From Robiginitomaculum sp. (GTDB lineage: Bacteria > Pseudomonadota > Alphaproteobacteria > Caulobacterales > Maricaulaceae), in NCBI GenBank assembly GCA_016765135.1, contig JAESQN010000006.1, positions 1 to 32,040 of the forward strand: a stretch of DNA of 32,040 nucleotides. Direction: 5' to 3'. A model generated the notes under the pieces. The model searched no databases and was not told where the DNA came from. It saw only the letters and a program-made list of their open reading frames with translations. Shown here one piece after another: positions 1 through 8,412 of this stretch; position 1 is the stretch's first letter, and each line of letters begins with the position of its first letter. Made by a program: the position numbers and the translations under genes.

Positions 1-1
1 A

Positions 2-490
2 GCCGTCACGATTGACGGCGTTCATTTTTTTTGTGGCACCATGTGGACTGATTTTTGTCAAGGCTCAGAGCAAGCTATGATGACGGCACAAATGCAAATG
101 AACGACTTCAGGCTAATAGCGCGTGATGAGGGTCAGCAGTTAACACCGTCCGACACTGTTGATATGCATAAGGCATTTACTGGTAAGATCAAAAAATGGT
201 TTGCTAAAAAATTAAACGGGCCAAAAATCGTTGTCACTCACCATGCACCTGTTATCAATCCCAAAACAAAATATGTAAACAGGCCACTCAGTCCAGCATT
301 CAATTCACTAGACATGATTGAGTTGATCGAAAAACATCAGCCTGTTTTATGGGTTTATGTGTCCGTCCACATTTTGGCGTTGCGCCATATGTCATTCAGA
401 TTGTTTGTCACCAGCTTTCAATCATCTTTGATCTTGTTACGTGCAGCATTCAGCAGTTCAAGTGTGTGTTCCTCTTCCCTTAGGCGCTGA
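2..490 (+). pseudogene. Truncated metallophosphoesterase (5' end outside window, C-terminus lost)
   Basis: The frame is open from base 2 and continues off the left edge. The segment around bases 14-55 reads like the 'IDGVxF ... GTxWTDF' block of calcineurin-like phosphoesterases. A VTHHAP metal-binding motif follows at about 227-250, and then a 'HQPVLWVY' segment that normally precedes the last metal motif GHxH. Here that motif reads VSVH (about 359-370), so one metal ligand is lost, and the following codons to the stop at 490 do not resemble the family. This points to a gene cut near base 358 and fused to unrelated DNA. It is convergent with the minus-strand cluster that ends at 517. The family call is from motifs only. 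Confidence 0.55.
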
Positions 491-516
491 CGTGAGACAC
501 ACTTTACAAACGGAGT

Positions 517-1698
517 TTATTCCTCTTCTTCGTCCCAGCGGTTTGTGCGGCTCCAGATGTGTTTTATTTCATCTGTTCCAGCAACAACGGCGTAACTTTC
601 ATAAGCAGCGGCCGTCATATCCGCATGATTTGGCAGCACGCGCACCAAAGAGCCTATGGGAAAGGCACCTAAGTCCACTGGAAGCCCAGATAGGCTGGTG
701 ACAAGTCCCAATTCCTGGCTCACCAACGAGACGACTAAATCGCCCATTTGCTTGCCCGTTTTAGCATCACATACGAGGCCGTAAAGCGCGTCATATGGTT
801 TGCCTTGCGTGCTACGATCTTTTGAGAGCGCCAATCCGCCTGCGTCAATGACAAAGCGGTTATATTTTGGCTGGCGAGAAATCACGCTACTCACCACCGA
901 CAAAGCTATATCGTCGATAGTGCAAGCGCCAATGCCGGCTTGAAACAAGTCTTGGAAGGTGTAAATGCCAGCCCTAGCTTCGGTTGCGCCGTCTAAATTA
1001 GTGGCATGTAAAACGGCGGGCGTAGAGCCAATACTGACTATATCACACCCAAACCCTGCGGCTAGCAAATCTGCCTTAGTCGCGGCTAACGCCTTTAAGT
1101 GCTGCTCGGTTAGCTCTCGGGTTTCGTCGGGTGTTTTTCCGTAAGACGCCCCAGCATAGGACATAATACCTGCGAAACGTGTCCGCGGGGAACTCTCGAA
1201 TAATTTTGCGGCGGTCACAATGTCGGGGCTTCCCAGCGGCGCACCCGAGCGGTAGCCATCCACATCAATTTCAATGGTAAAATCGAGCTCTACGGTGCCA
1301 TCAATCGCTTCAATCGCTTCAATCGCTTCAATTGCTTTAATTGCGGCGCGGGCTCCGTCCAAACTATCTGTCATAAGCGTAAGCAGGCAATCCGCTTCAA
1401 CAAGCGCTACGGCGCGCGCTGCTTTATTGGGCGCGAAAGGCACGCAATAATACAAATCATCTATGCCTGCTGCGTGAAAATACTCGGCTTCTTTAATGGT
1501 GGACACGTTAAATCCTTGCGCGCCCGCCCGTTTAAGCATTTGCGCGATATGGACAGATTTGGGTGTTTTTAAGTGCGGTCGTAACGGTATGCCGAGTTCT
1601 TTTGCCCGTGCAGCCATCTTGTCGATATTCGCTTGCATTATATCAATATCAAGCACTAGTGCAGGGGTTTGTAAATCTGCTAAAACTTTGTATTCCAT
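517..1698 (-). CDS. D-threonine aldolase / D-serine dehydratase-like PLP enzyme (DSD1 family)
   Basis: This 393-residue protein has an alanine-racemase-type N-terminal barrel. The segment RPHLKTPKS (residues 40-48) carries the expected PLP lysine at K44. SIGSTP (222-227) fits the phosphate-binding loop, and PNHAD (356-360) supplies the His358/Asp360 pair that binds the divalent metal in this family. Members cleave D-threonine-type beta-hydroxy-D-amino acids or dehydrate D-serine; sequence alone does not decide which. The start codon follows the asparaginase stop by three bases and uses a GAGGAAG ribosome binding site inside that gene, so the two are probably translated together. A 9-bp minisatellite encodes AIE repeats at residues 119-132. 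RidA nearby would fit a dehydratase, which releases 2-aminoacrylate. Confidence 0.85.
   Translation of the reverse strand: MEYKVLADLQTPALVLDIDIMQANIDKMAARAKELGIPLRPHLKTPKSVHIAQMLKRAGAQGFNVSTIKEAEYFHAAGIDDLYYCVPFAPNKAARAVALVEADCLLTLMTDSLDGARAAIKAIEAIEAIEAIDGTVELDFTIEIDVDGYRSGAPLGSPDIVTAAKLFESSPRTRFAGIMSYAGASYGKTPDETRELTEQHLKALAATKADLLAAGFGCDIVSIGSTPAVLHATNLDGATEARAGIYTFQDLFQAGIGACTIDDIALSVVSSVISRQPKYNRFVIDAGGLALSKDRSTQGKPYDALYGLVCDAKTGKQMGDLVVSLVSQELGLVTSLSGLPVDLGAFPIGSLVRVLPNHADMTAAAYESYAVVAGTDEIKHIWSRTNRWDEEEE
1301..1345. repeat. In-frame 9-bp minisatellite inside the PLP enzyme gene
   Basis: The unit TCAATCGCT occurs three times perfectly (1301-1327), followed by TCAATTGCT (1328-1336) and a more diverged TTAATTGCG. 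On the coding strand it gives tandem Ala-Ile-Glu triplets. Because the unit is a multiple of three, copy number can change without breaking the frame. Confidence 0.9.
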
Positions 1699-1701
1699 TA
1701 C

Positions 1702-2835
1702 TTACTTTACTTCCTCAAAATATATCCCAGTTCGGGCTTTCGTTTGCGACGACATTACGCCTCTATACATGCCTTTATTATTCATGGAAAATACGACTTT
1801 GCCCTGGGGGTCGATTGAGATAACAGCGCCAGAGCCGCCGAGCGGTTTAAGTGTATCAACCAAAACCGCATTTGCAGCTTGCTCAAGGGTTTCCCCGCCA
1901 AACTCCATGCGCGCACAAATGTCGCGCGCCACAGTCCAGCGCATAAAGTATTCACCGTGCCCGGTGGCGGATACGGCGCAGGATTGATTGGACGCATAGG
2001 TACCTGCTCCAATGATGGGGCTATCGCCTAGGCGACCAAACCTTTTGTTTGCCCGTCCGCCCGTCGATGTGCCCGCCGAAATATTGCCTGCGCTATCAAG
2101 TACAACGGCACCAACCGTGCCAAAGGCGGTTTCTCCAGCTTCATTAAAAGCGATCTCACCACGGGATTTGGCGCGTTTTTTCAAGAGCGATTTACGGCGT
2201 GCATCGGTTTGAAAATAGAGCGGGTCAGCCATTGCCAATCCTTGCTCCCTTGCAAACCAGTCCGCGCCTGCGCCGTTTAAAAGCACATTTTGCGTATTTT
2301 CCATGACTGCACGGGCGGCGGATATAGGGTTTTTAATCCGCGATGAACCAGCCACCGCGCCTGCGCCCCGGTCACGCCCGCGCATTATTGAAGCGTCATG
2401 ACGCGCATTGCCATGCTCATCAAGAGCCGCGCCGCGCCCTGCATTAAATATAGGATTATCTTCCAAAATATTTAGGGCGGCCTCAATCGCTTCTGGCCCT
2501 GTTCCGCCTTGCGCTAAAACTTTACCGCCAGCCTCAGTTGCTACTTTCAAACCAGCGCGGTATTTAGCTTCAAGTTCGGGTGTCATCTTTGAGCGGGATT
2601 TTACACCTGCGCCGCCGTGTACAGCAATTACCCATTTCGGGGCAGTGCCGATATCAGGGATTTGCGTCGCTCCCGATGATGAATAAATATGACTGTCATT
2701 CGCCTGAATTAACGGCGTCGATGTTGGCGTTGAATTCGTTTGAGCTTGCATTTGTTCAATGCTGGCACATGCTGACAAACTGGCGGTTCCTATTATGGCC
2801 AGTGCCAACAGTTTAACGGGTTTAAAACAGATCAT
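1702..2835 (-). CDS. iaaA: Isoaspartyl peptidase / type 2 L-asparaginase, lipoprotein
   Basis: This is a 377-residue Ntn-hydrolase of the plant-type asparaginase family, which cleaves isoaspartyl dipeptides and asparagine. VIAVHGGAG (residues 69-77) is the family start. GTVGAV (239-244) contains the nucleophile Thr240, which becomes the new N-terminus after autocleavage, and TSTGG (256-260) and GRLGDSP complete the active site. Residues 1-23 form a signal peptide ending in a lipobox LSAC, so the enzyme is probably a periplasmic lipoprotein; many family members are cytoplasmic. It lies 29 bp after the alpha/beta hydrolase and three bases before the PLP enzyme, on the same strand, which suggests an operon. 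The start is supported by an AAGGAAG site. Confidence 0.9.
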   Translation of the reverse strand: MICFKPVKLLALAIIGTASLSACASIEQMQAQTNSTPTSTPLIQANDSHIYSSSGATQIPDIGTAPKWVIAVHGGAGVKSRSKMTPELEAKYRAGLKVATEAGGKVLAQGGTGPEAIEAALNILEDNPIFNAGRGAALDEHGNARHDASIMRGRDRGAGAVAGSSRIKNPISAARAVMENTQNVLLNGAGADWFAREQGLAMADPLYFQTDARRKSLLKKRAKSRGEIAFNEAGETAFGTVGAVVLDSAGNISAGTSTGGRANKRFGRLGDSPIIGAGTYASNQSCAVSATGHGEYFMRWTVARDICARMEFGGETLEQAANAVLVDTLKPLGGSGAVISIDPQGKVVFSMNNKGMYRGVMSSQTKARTGIYFEEVK

Positions 2836-2864
2836 TTGGCTTCCTTTTCATTATAATCTTTAAT

Positions 2865-3777
2865 TTATTTTTCTATAAAATCTACGGCGCCGATTAACAT
2901 TTGCGCATTGCTATGAGCAGCGCCAGGAACAACGACGACTTTCCAGTTAAAGGGGACGCCTAATTTCTTTGCCTGACTTTCTGCATTTTTGTAAAATGTT
3001 ATTCCGCGCGCCAAACGATGTGGGCCTTGACGCTGCGCCTCCGGGGTACGGCGCAAATGCTTGTGATTACTATCTTTATCATTTTCACCGAGTAAAACAA
3101 TAACATCTTTTTGCAAAGCCGCTTTTAAGTTTTCTTCAGAAACTTCAGCCCCCAGCAATCCATAAGGATATGGTTCACTCATATCAGCTAATGTATACCA
3201 GCCTGCATTCGCAGGAATGTAACGCTTTACTCGAGCGTTCGGTTTATAAAATAAATAACGATGAACAAATTGTGAGCCAGCAGAATGTCCATATATTGTA
3301 TATTCCTTTTGGTTGCCCCCGAGGGCTTGAACTACGGTGTCAAAAAGAGGCTCAATTGCAGAAAATGCCCATAGAGATTCTTCATTTCTTTGATGTCTTT
3401 TGTCGAATACATTACCGAGATTATAGCCCGATGATTTAGGGAATTTTTTCTTAGAAAAAGTTGGCGCAATAATAATGATTTTGTTCTTTTGGGCAATTTT
3501 CACCCAATCATCACGGTAACGACCGCCGTCTCGGTTAGTCCCGTGCATAACAATCACGATTGGCAAATCACGCGTTTCAGTATTTTTTGGGATATATACC
3601 CTTACTGGAATATTTGGCCCGTCCCAACCTTGTAAACGTAAACTTTACCTTCCCAGTCTTCATTTCCGCCGTGGGTTTTGACGAGCTTGCTTCGCTTATA
3701 GGGTATCCAGGCCCATTTTGTGCGCTCGCGCCATTCGCATACCCTGCAATAAAAAAAATGATGAGTAACAATTTCAT
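2865..3777 (-). pseudogene. Secreted alpha/beta hydrolase, frameshifted
   Basis: The catalytic part is an intact frame (2865-3566) beginning PIVIVMHGTN, with the nucleophile elbow GHSAGS and the late catalytic histidine in PGAAHSN. This resembles esterase/PHB-depolymerase-like hydrolases. Its frame extends upstream through a segment reading GWDGPNIPVRVYIPKN before meeting a stop at about 3645. A second frame starting at 3777 encodes a signal peptide (MKLLLIIFF...ASAQ) and then GKVKFTFT, which runs naturally into the hydrolase if one base is removed between about 3645 and 3600. The gene is therefore either frameshifted or misread there. A shorter product starting at 3566 would be cytoplasmic and would lack the first strands. 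It is the first gene of the minus-strand cluster, and its start lies a few bases from a putative MarR operator. Confidence 0.72.
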
Positions 3778-3781
3778 TTTT

Positions 3782-3797
3782 ATCTTTATATAAAGGT
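3782..3797. promoter_or_regulatory. Putative MarR operator, copy 1
   Basis: The 16-bp imperfect palindrome ATCTTTATATAAAGGT (one mismatched pair) lies in the divergent region between the hydrolase start (3777) and ridA (3847). The surrounding 20 bp are almost the same as the site at 7574-7589 next to marR. That the MarR protein binds here is an inference. Confidence 0.6.
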
Positions 3798-3846
3798 ATA
3801 TTTTTGATATAGATTTAAATAGTGAATGTAAAATAGGACAATAATT

Positions 3847-4227
3847 ATGCAGATGACTAAAGTATTTTCTCCAGATGCCATTCCGGCGGGCGGGCACTAT
3901 TCCCAAGCAATTTCTGCCGGCGGAATGATCTATATTTCCGGGCAACTTGGTATTAGCAAATTTGACGACCCGACCGATTCTGTACACATTCAAGTTCATC
4001 GTGTTTTAAACTCCTTAAAAGAAATCCTTGCCGTTAGAGGCGCTGATATTGCTTCCGTTGCTAAGGTAACGATTTACGTTACCGACATTAAATTATGGCC
4101 AGAAATTGACGCAATCTACTCTGACTTCTTTGCAAATCACAAACCTGCCCGCGCCATTGTTCCTGTGCCCGAATTACATTACGGCGCAAAGATAGAACTA
4201 GAAGCGATAGCCATTGACACTCAGTAA
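3847..4227 (+). CDS. RidA/YjgF family imine-enamine deaminase
   Basis: This is a 126-residue RidA-like protein. The family core is visible in SGQLGI (31-36), in PARAIV with the conserved arginine R102, and in KIELEAIA near the C-terminus, which carries the expected glutamate. RidA proteins hydrolyse reactive 2-aminoacrylate and other imines left by PLP dehydratases and amino-acid oxidases. It is divergent from the hydrolase-asparaginase-PLP enzyme cluster and shares a putative MarR operator with it, which fits a role in clearing imines from D-amino-acid breakdown. An AGGA sequence 8 bases upstream supports the start; the second ATG two codons later is also possible. A strong hairpin follows. 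Confidence 0.9.
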   Translation: MQMTKVFSPDAIPAGGHYSQAISAGGMIYISGQLGISKFDDPTDSVHIQVHRVLNSLKEILAVRGADIASVAKVTIYVTDIKLWPEIDAIYSDFFANHKPARAIVPVPELHYGAKIELEAIAIDTQ

Positions 4228-4256
4228 ACAGAGCATTTAGCAGTACTAGCTATTTT

Positions 4257-4288
4257 GATAGTGCGAGTAAATTGCTACTCGCACTATC
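4257..4288 (+). terminator. Strong hairpin between ridA and the TonB receptor
   Basis: Two perfect 13-bp arms (GATAGTGCGAGTA and its complement) enclose the loop AATTGC. The hairpin lies 30 bp after the ridA stop and 60 bp beyond the receptor stop, so it may terminate both convergent transcripts. The T tract on the plus side is weak; the minus-strand side reads into AAAATAGC. Confidence 0.65.
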
Positions 4289-4347
4289 ATTACTTGTTGC
4301 CCCACCAGCGAACATATTGCGAAATAATTCTCTAAACCCCGCTCTAG

Positions 4348-5724
4348 TTAGAATCGCACACGTGTGCCGAAAGTGAACGTCCGACCATTGAATGTCGAGT
4401 TATCATTAAAGGCTCGGCTTTTGCCCCGGGTTTCAAATACGGACGGCTTTTGGCCTGTGTCCGTAAGGTCATTGGCTTCAAAAAACAGGGTCACCCGACC
4501 AAAAGGCCCAACATCTTTAAACCTATATTCGATGTTGAAATCAATGAAAGTACGCCCTTGCTGGAATTGACTAATACCAAAAGCTTCTATTTCTTCTAGC
4601 TGTACTCCGGAGTTTCTATATGACAAGTTAGCTTCCAAGCCTTTATAATCCACGAATAATGTTGCATTATAAATAGCTTCCGGTGAGTTGAAGAACGGGA
4701 ATTCCTGGGTAAGGATATCGTCAGTATTGGCAAAACCCAATTGCACAAATGCAGCAGGTGACACAGTTAGACCGTCATCAATTTGTTGTTGAGTCAGTGA
4801 GAAATCACCTATGGCAATCGTGGTTTTGGAATCTGTGAATGTCGCATTGCCAATAAAGCCAAAGTGGGACAAAATACCTGGCAGATAATCAAAGGCGTGG
4901 AACACGGCAAACTCAATACCGGTAATTGTAGCTTTCTCGCCGTTTCGAGCCTGAGAGATATCAGTGTCAAATCCTGGCAAAGCAGCAATCCCCTGGAAAC
5001 CACCGAGCTGATCGACCAATTCAAACCCTGGCCTCCCAGCGAGATTCAGGCTGGCAAATAATGCACCAGGGTCATTAACGCCTGCCAAGTTTACATCTGC
5101 GTCCGTCGCGAAAGAGTTAAAGATGAAATCATCGATTTGTTTATGAAAAACCGCAACACTAAAAGCGTTTTGCTTGTCGGCATAATACTCAAATGAAATA
5201 TCGAAATTTCTTGAGTAGGCGTTTCTTAGTTCAGGGTTGCCCACTGTAAAAGATGCGCCCGCTTCAATAATGTCCGCACTCGTCGCTGTCGCTATATCAA
5301 CACCATCTGCCACTTCAACATTAAAGCGCCCGTTAATTCGGCCAGTTAACAGGTCAAATGTTGGCCGGGATAGAGCCGTTGTATAGGCCGCCCTAATTTT
5401 CATTTTGTCTGAAAGATTATAATTCAGCGCAATTCTGGGCAGGAACTCAAAATTAGACGTCGAAGTAAGAATTCGCTCTGACTGAGGAGCTACCAAAGTT
5501 AATTCATCATCAGCAGTACCACTGGCAGCTTGATCAAAGTCAATTCGAGATCTGAAAAGCAGAGAGCCTGCAAAATCCGCGTCATACTGCTCTATGCGTG
5601 CGCCCGCTACGATATCAAGTTTATTAAATGTCCACTTGCCTTGGGCATAGGCCGTGAAGAATGTTTCTTCGGCTTCAATGATGTCGACTTGACGGGGATC
5701 GACGCCAGAATCTAAAACCCTCTT
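4348..5724 (-). pseudogene. TonB-dependent receptor, C-terminal part after a frameshift
   Basis: This is the distal part of the receptor beta-barrel. The frame is open upstream to a TGA at 5727-5725 and begins RVLDSGVDPRQ. It continues through AYAQGKWTF and ARIEQYD, typical barrel strands, and through AAYTTALSRPTF, a block common in large receptors of the Caulobacter/Xanthomonas type. It ends with RTFTFGTRVRF; a terminal phenylalanine is the usual outer-membrane insertion signal. The internal ATG at 5496 lies in the middle of the barrel and is unlikely to be a real start. Restoring one base in the 16 bp between 5712 and 5727 joins this segment to the N-terminal part for a protein of about 1,050 residues. 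Confidence 0.8.
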
Positions 5725-7514
5725 TCATATGAAGCAAATAGGCTACGCAAAGCAGCGGCGTCAAATTGCGGAATACCGACAAACCCTGAAGCACGGAAAG
5801 GATTACCTATAGGATCAAAGCTGATCACATTTTGGGTTAGAAGCCCCAAATCACCGATTTGAACATTACTGTCGCCCAACCCGTTATTAACATCAGTACC
5901 AAGGAATTCACCATTAGGACCTAAAGTGTCATCAACAAAGGAGACATCTATATCACGATCCAGGAAATCTGAACGCTCCCACTGACCGCCAAATTTTATA
6001 TTCTGCAGAGCATTGCCGCTGTCAGAAAAATCTCTGGTGATGTCAAAACGGGCTGTGTAGCGCGTATTTTCACGGGAGTCTTCCAGCTCGTAATTAAAAT
6101 CGGCAATTTCACCGCAAGAGCTGCCGCCGTTCTGACAAAACGGATCAAGAGCCTCCAAAAACACGGCTTGATTTAACGGGACAGGCCCCGGAAACAATCC
6201 ATTGCCAATGCTTAAATCAAAGGGTGCGAATGTAATAGCTCTCTCATCCCCGGTGCCCCTACCAGGTGAGCTTGGCGTTTCTTCCAGTTCCTGCTCGAAA
6301 TTGATTTCTCTAAGCGGGCGATCCCGAAAGGCACGTGACCAACCCGCCGTAACATTGATATCCCATTTGTCGAGCCTGGTTTCGCTGCGCAGGAATAGAC
6401 GGGATTCGGTTTCAATATCATCCTCAACAAGACCGCGAAAGTTGATCTCGGGATCTCTGAACGTATTTATGCCGCCAACAAAGCTGTTATCAACATCAAA
6501 TTCGATCGTATTCGTGTCTTGCCTATCTTCCTTTTCGTCGTGACGTCCACCCAATGTGATCTTTGTGGTTGGGGAAACCTCCCAGTCAATATTACCGGAA
6601 AAAGTAATCTGATCCCGTTCAATATCGTCATAGGTGTAATTAATTTGCTCCGTCGTGAAATTGGCTATATCGATGAAATCTGTCGGGACAAGCGCCAAAT
6701 CGTCTGGGTCACCAAAAACCATTGGGTTGCCATTCACATCATTGAGAGTAACTGCGGTTAATAGATCTGGAACAGCTGTTGCCGGATTGATCTGGAAGCC
6801 AGTGACAAAGCGCTTACGGTAACGGGCGCTTAGATTGATGCCCACGGTATCGGACAGATGTTTTGTGAAAGAGCCGCCAAGGCGATAGCCATTTTTATCG
6901 GCAAAACTATTATTACTGATACTGGCACTTACGCTTGTCCGTTCTCTGCGCTCCAAAGCACCCTTTGTTCGGATATTGACAATACCGCCAATGCCTTCTG
7001 ATGCATGTTCAGGGAGCGGTGCTTTGATAACATCAATACTACTCACATTATCCCCGGTAATCACATCCAGAGCCGAGCGCCGGAATTCATCGGCTGTGCC
7101 CGTTCTCAATCCATTGTGCAAAACCGTGTTATACTGGGCATCCAGTCCGCGAATTGAAATAAACTCGCCGTCGCCAGAATTGTTATCACGCTGGAAGGAT
7201 ATCCCCGGAATACGCGCAAGGGCTTCCCCGATATTGTTGTCTGGAAAGCGGTCAGCATGATCTGCCGAGAGCGAATCCATGATCGAATCTGCTCTGCGCT
7301 TAATTCCCAGTGAATTTGCGATTGAACTGCGTGTACCCGTAGCAATTATCTCGTCTATTTCGTCGACAGGCGTCGCGGATGCGGGCGGTGACGCTGTTAA
7401 AACTTGTGCTTCCTGATCAACCTCCTGCGCCTGTGCTGTCATTGGCGCTATTGCTACTAGCAAAACCGACGACACGCTCCCCAATAATACTTTCTTCGTG
7501 AATTTAAACTGCAT
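5712..7514 (-). CDS. TonB-dependent receptor, N-terminal part (plug and first barrel strands)
   Basis: This 600-residue frame starts with a signal peptide ending near AQAQ (about residue 30), followed by a Ser/Ala/Pro-rich linker and a plug domain. The plug is recognised from DEIIATGTRSSI, DNNIGEALARIPGI and the block SIRGLDAQYNTVLHNG. Barrel strands follow (LGGSFTKHLSDTVGINLSARYRKRF and others). Such receptors import large or scarce substrates across the outer membrane with TonB-ExbBD energy. The frame stops in the barrel at 5712 because of a one-base shift. An AGGAGGGG site precedes the start. Its divergent neighbour is marR, with a shared palindrome between them. The substrate is unknown; the neighbours suggest D-amino-acid-containing peptides or N-acyl-D-amino acids. 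Confidence 0.85.
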   Translation of the reverse strand: MQFKFTKKVLLGSVSSVLLVAIAPMTAQAQEVDQEAQVLTASPPASATPVDEIDEIIATGTRSSIANSLGIKRRADSIMDSLSADHADRFPDNNIGEALARIPGISFQRDNNSGDGEFISIRGLDAQYNTVLHNGLRTGTADEFRRSALDVITGDNVSSIDVIKAPLPEHASEGIGGIVNIRTKGALERRERTSVSASISNNSFADKNGYRLGGSFTKHLSDTVGINLSARYRKRFVTGFQINPATAVPDLLTAVTLNDVNGNPMVFGDPDDLALVPTDFIDIANFTTEQINYTYDDIERDQITFSGNIDWEVSPTTKITLGGRHDEKEDRQDTNTIEFDVDNSFVGGINTFRDPEINFRGLVEDDIETESRLFLRSETRLDKWDINVTAGWSRAFRDRPLREINFEQELEETPSSPGRGTGDERAITFAPFDLSIGNGLFPGPVPLNQAVFLEALDPFCQNGGSSCGEIADFNYELEDSRENTRYTARFDITRDFSDSGNALQNIKFGGQWERSDFLDRDIDVSFVDDTLGPNGEFLGTDVNNGLGDSNVQIGDLGLLTQNVISFDPIGNPFRASGFVGIPQFDAAALRSLFASYERGF

Positions 7515-7573
7515 ATTCCCCTCCTGGACAATGATTCATTTTTCTGCCTCAATAAATATACATACCGATTTTT

Positions 7574-7589
7574 ATCTTTATGTAAAGAT
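7574..7589. promoter_or_regulatory. Putative MarR operator, copy 2
   Basis: The palindrome ATCTTTATGTAAAGAT, with perfect 7-bp arms around the central TG, sits between the receptor start (7514) and the marR start (7665). The block TATCTTTAtgTAAAGATATA matches the site at 3781-3800 in all but two of 20 positions. The location suits autorepression of marR and repression of the receptor. Confidence 0.65.
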
Positions 7590-7664
7590 ATATTATGTTG
7601 AGATATACAATCCCCTTGTCAATGCGACATAATTACCGCATTAGATTTTCAATGAGGAGAGAAT

Positions 7665-8156
7665 ATGGCTAAAAAAACAGACTTAGTAGATGCCCTAATT
7701 AAAGACTGGGCAAATGAAATACCAAATATGTCAACGTGCGGAATTGGTGTTGCCGGTAGAATTCTTAGACTGGGTAGACAATTTGAAGCGCGCGTAAACG
7801 CATTGCTAAAACCTCATGGGCTTAGCTATACGGACTTTGATGTCCTTGCCACATTACGGCGAAGCGGCGTCCCATACCGCTTGCCCCCCACTCAATTGAT
7901 GAAGTCCGTCCTGATAACCTCTGGAGCCATGACAGCAGCACTTGACCGCCTAACCAGAGTAAAAATGATAAAGCGCGCCCCACACAAAACAGATCGCCGT
8001 AGCTTTACTGCGGAGCTAACCCCTAAAGGGAAAGCTGCCATTGAAAAGGTTTTGTCCTTGAGATTTGAGGATGCTGAAAACTCTATCAACCATTTATCCA
8101 ATAAGGATATAAAACAATTAGAAATATTGCTACGAAAACTGACGTTGAGAGATTAA
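7665..8156 (+). CDS. MarR-family transcriptional regulator
   Basis: This 163-residue protein has the helical and winged-helix layout of MarR repressors. RILRLGRQFEARVNALLKPHGLS is the dimerisation helix and helix 2, PTQLMKSVLITSGAMTAALDRL is the recognition region, and KMIKRAPHKTDRRSFTAELTPKG is the wing with the typical DRR motif. MarR proteins are dimers that leave palindromic operators when a small ligand binds. The start has a GAGGAGAG site 5 bases upstream. It is divergent from the TonB receptor, and the same palindrome recurs next to ridA and the hydrolase, so it probably controls the D-amino-acid locus. The ligand is not apparent. Confidence 0.92.
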   Translation: MAKKTDLVDALIKDWANEIPNMSTCGIGVAGRILRLGRQFEARVNALLKPHGLSYTDFDVLATLRRSGVPYRLPPTQLMKSVLITSGAMTAALDRLTRVKMIKRAPHKTDRRSFTAELTPKGKAAIEKVLSLRFEDAENSINHLSNKDIKQLEILLRKLTLRD

Positions 8157-8182
8157 ATGTGATTGCCCTTACTACATGCTTT

Positions 8183-8371
8183 TGAACCGCCCCGGGTTTG
8201 CCGGAGGCTCCTAATCTATAGTAGAAGGAGCCATTATGAGCAACGCAAGACATACATTTCACAAGATGCAGGCTTCGCACTCACTTGAGGTGCGAGCGCG
8301 AGCCGTGCGGTTGGTGTTGGAGAATGAGGGCGATTAAGGCCAGCGACTGCGCACCGAATGTGATGTGGTGA
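8183..8371 (+). mobile_element. IS3-family left-end remnant with broken orfA
   Basis: The sequence TGAACCGCCCCGGGTTTGCC at 8183 looks like the terminal inverted repeat of an IS3-family element. A GAAGGAG site and an ATG at 8235 begin a short frame that contains SLEVRARAVRLVLENEGD, typical of IS3 orfA transposase N-termini, and then meets a stop. Nothing of orfB or the right end is present, so this is a dead fragment in the gap between marR and the D-aminoacylase. Confidence 0.6.
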
Positions 8372-8412
8372 AATAATTTTCCAAAAACTTATCATCTTCT
8401 TCAGCATTATTT

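Noticed and set aside
360-516. Minus-strand reading REEEHTLELLNAARNKIKDD as part of a transposase or regulator
   Set aside because: It ends in a stop after about 20 residues and has no recognisable family; too short to call.
1301-1345. CRISPR-like repeat array
   Set aside because: The units are 9 bp, directly adjacent, without spacers, and lie inside a coding sequence.
5712-5727. Programmed ribosomal frameshift in the TonB receptor
   Set aside because: The local sequence does not form a standard slippery heptamer in frame, and TonB receptors are not known to use frameshifting. A mutation or read error is more likely.
517-7514. Lasso-peptide or other RiPP import and degradation cluster
   Set aside because: A TonB receptor and peptidase are present, but there is no precursor peptide, no lasso cyclase and no prolyl-oligopeptidase-type isopeptidase.
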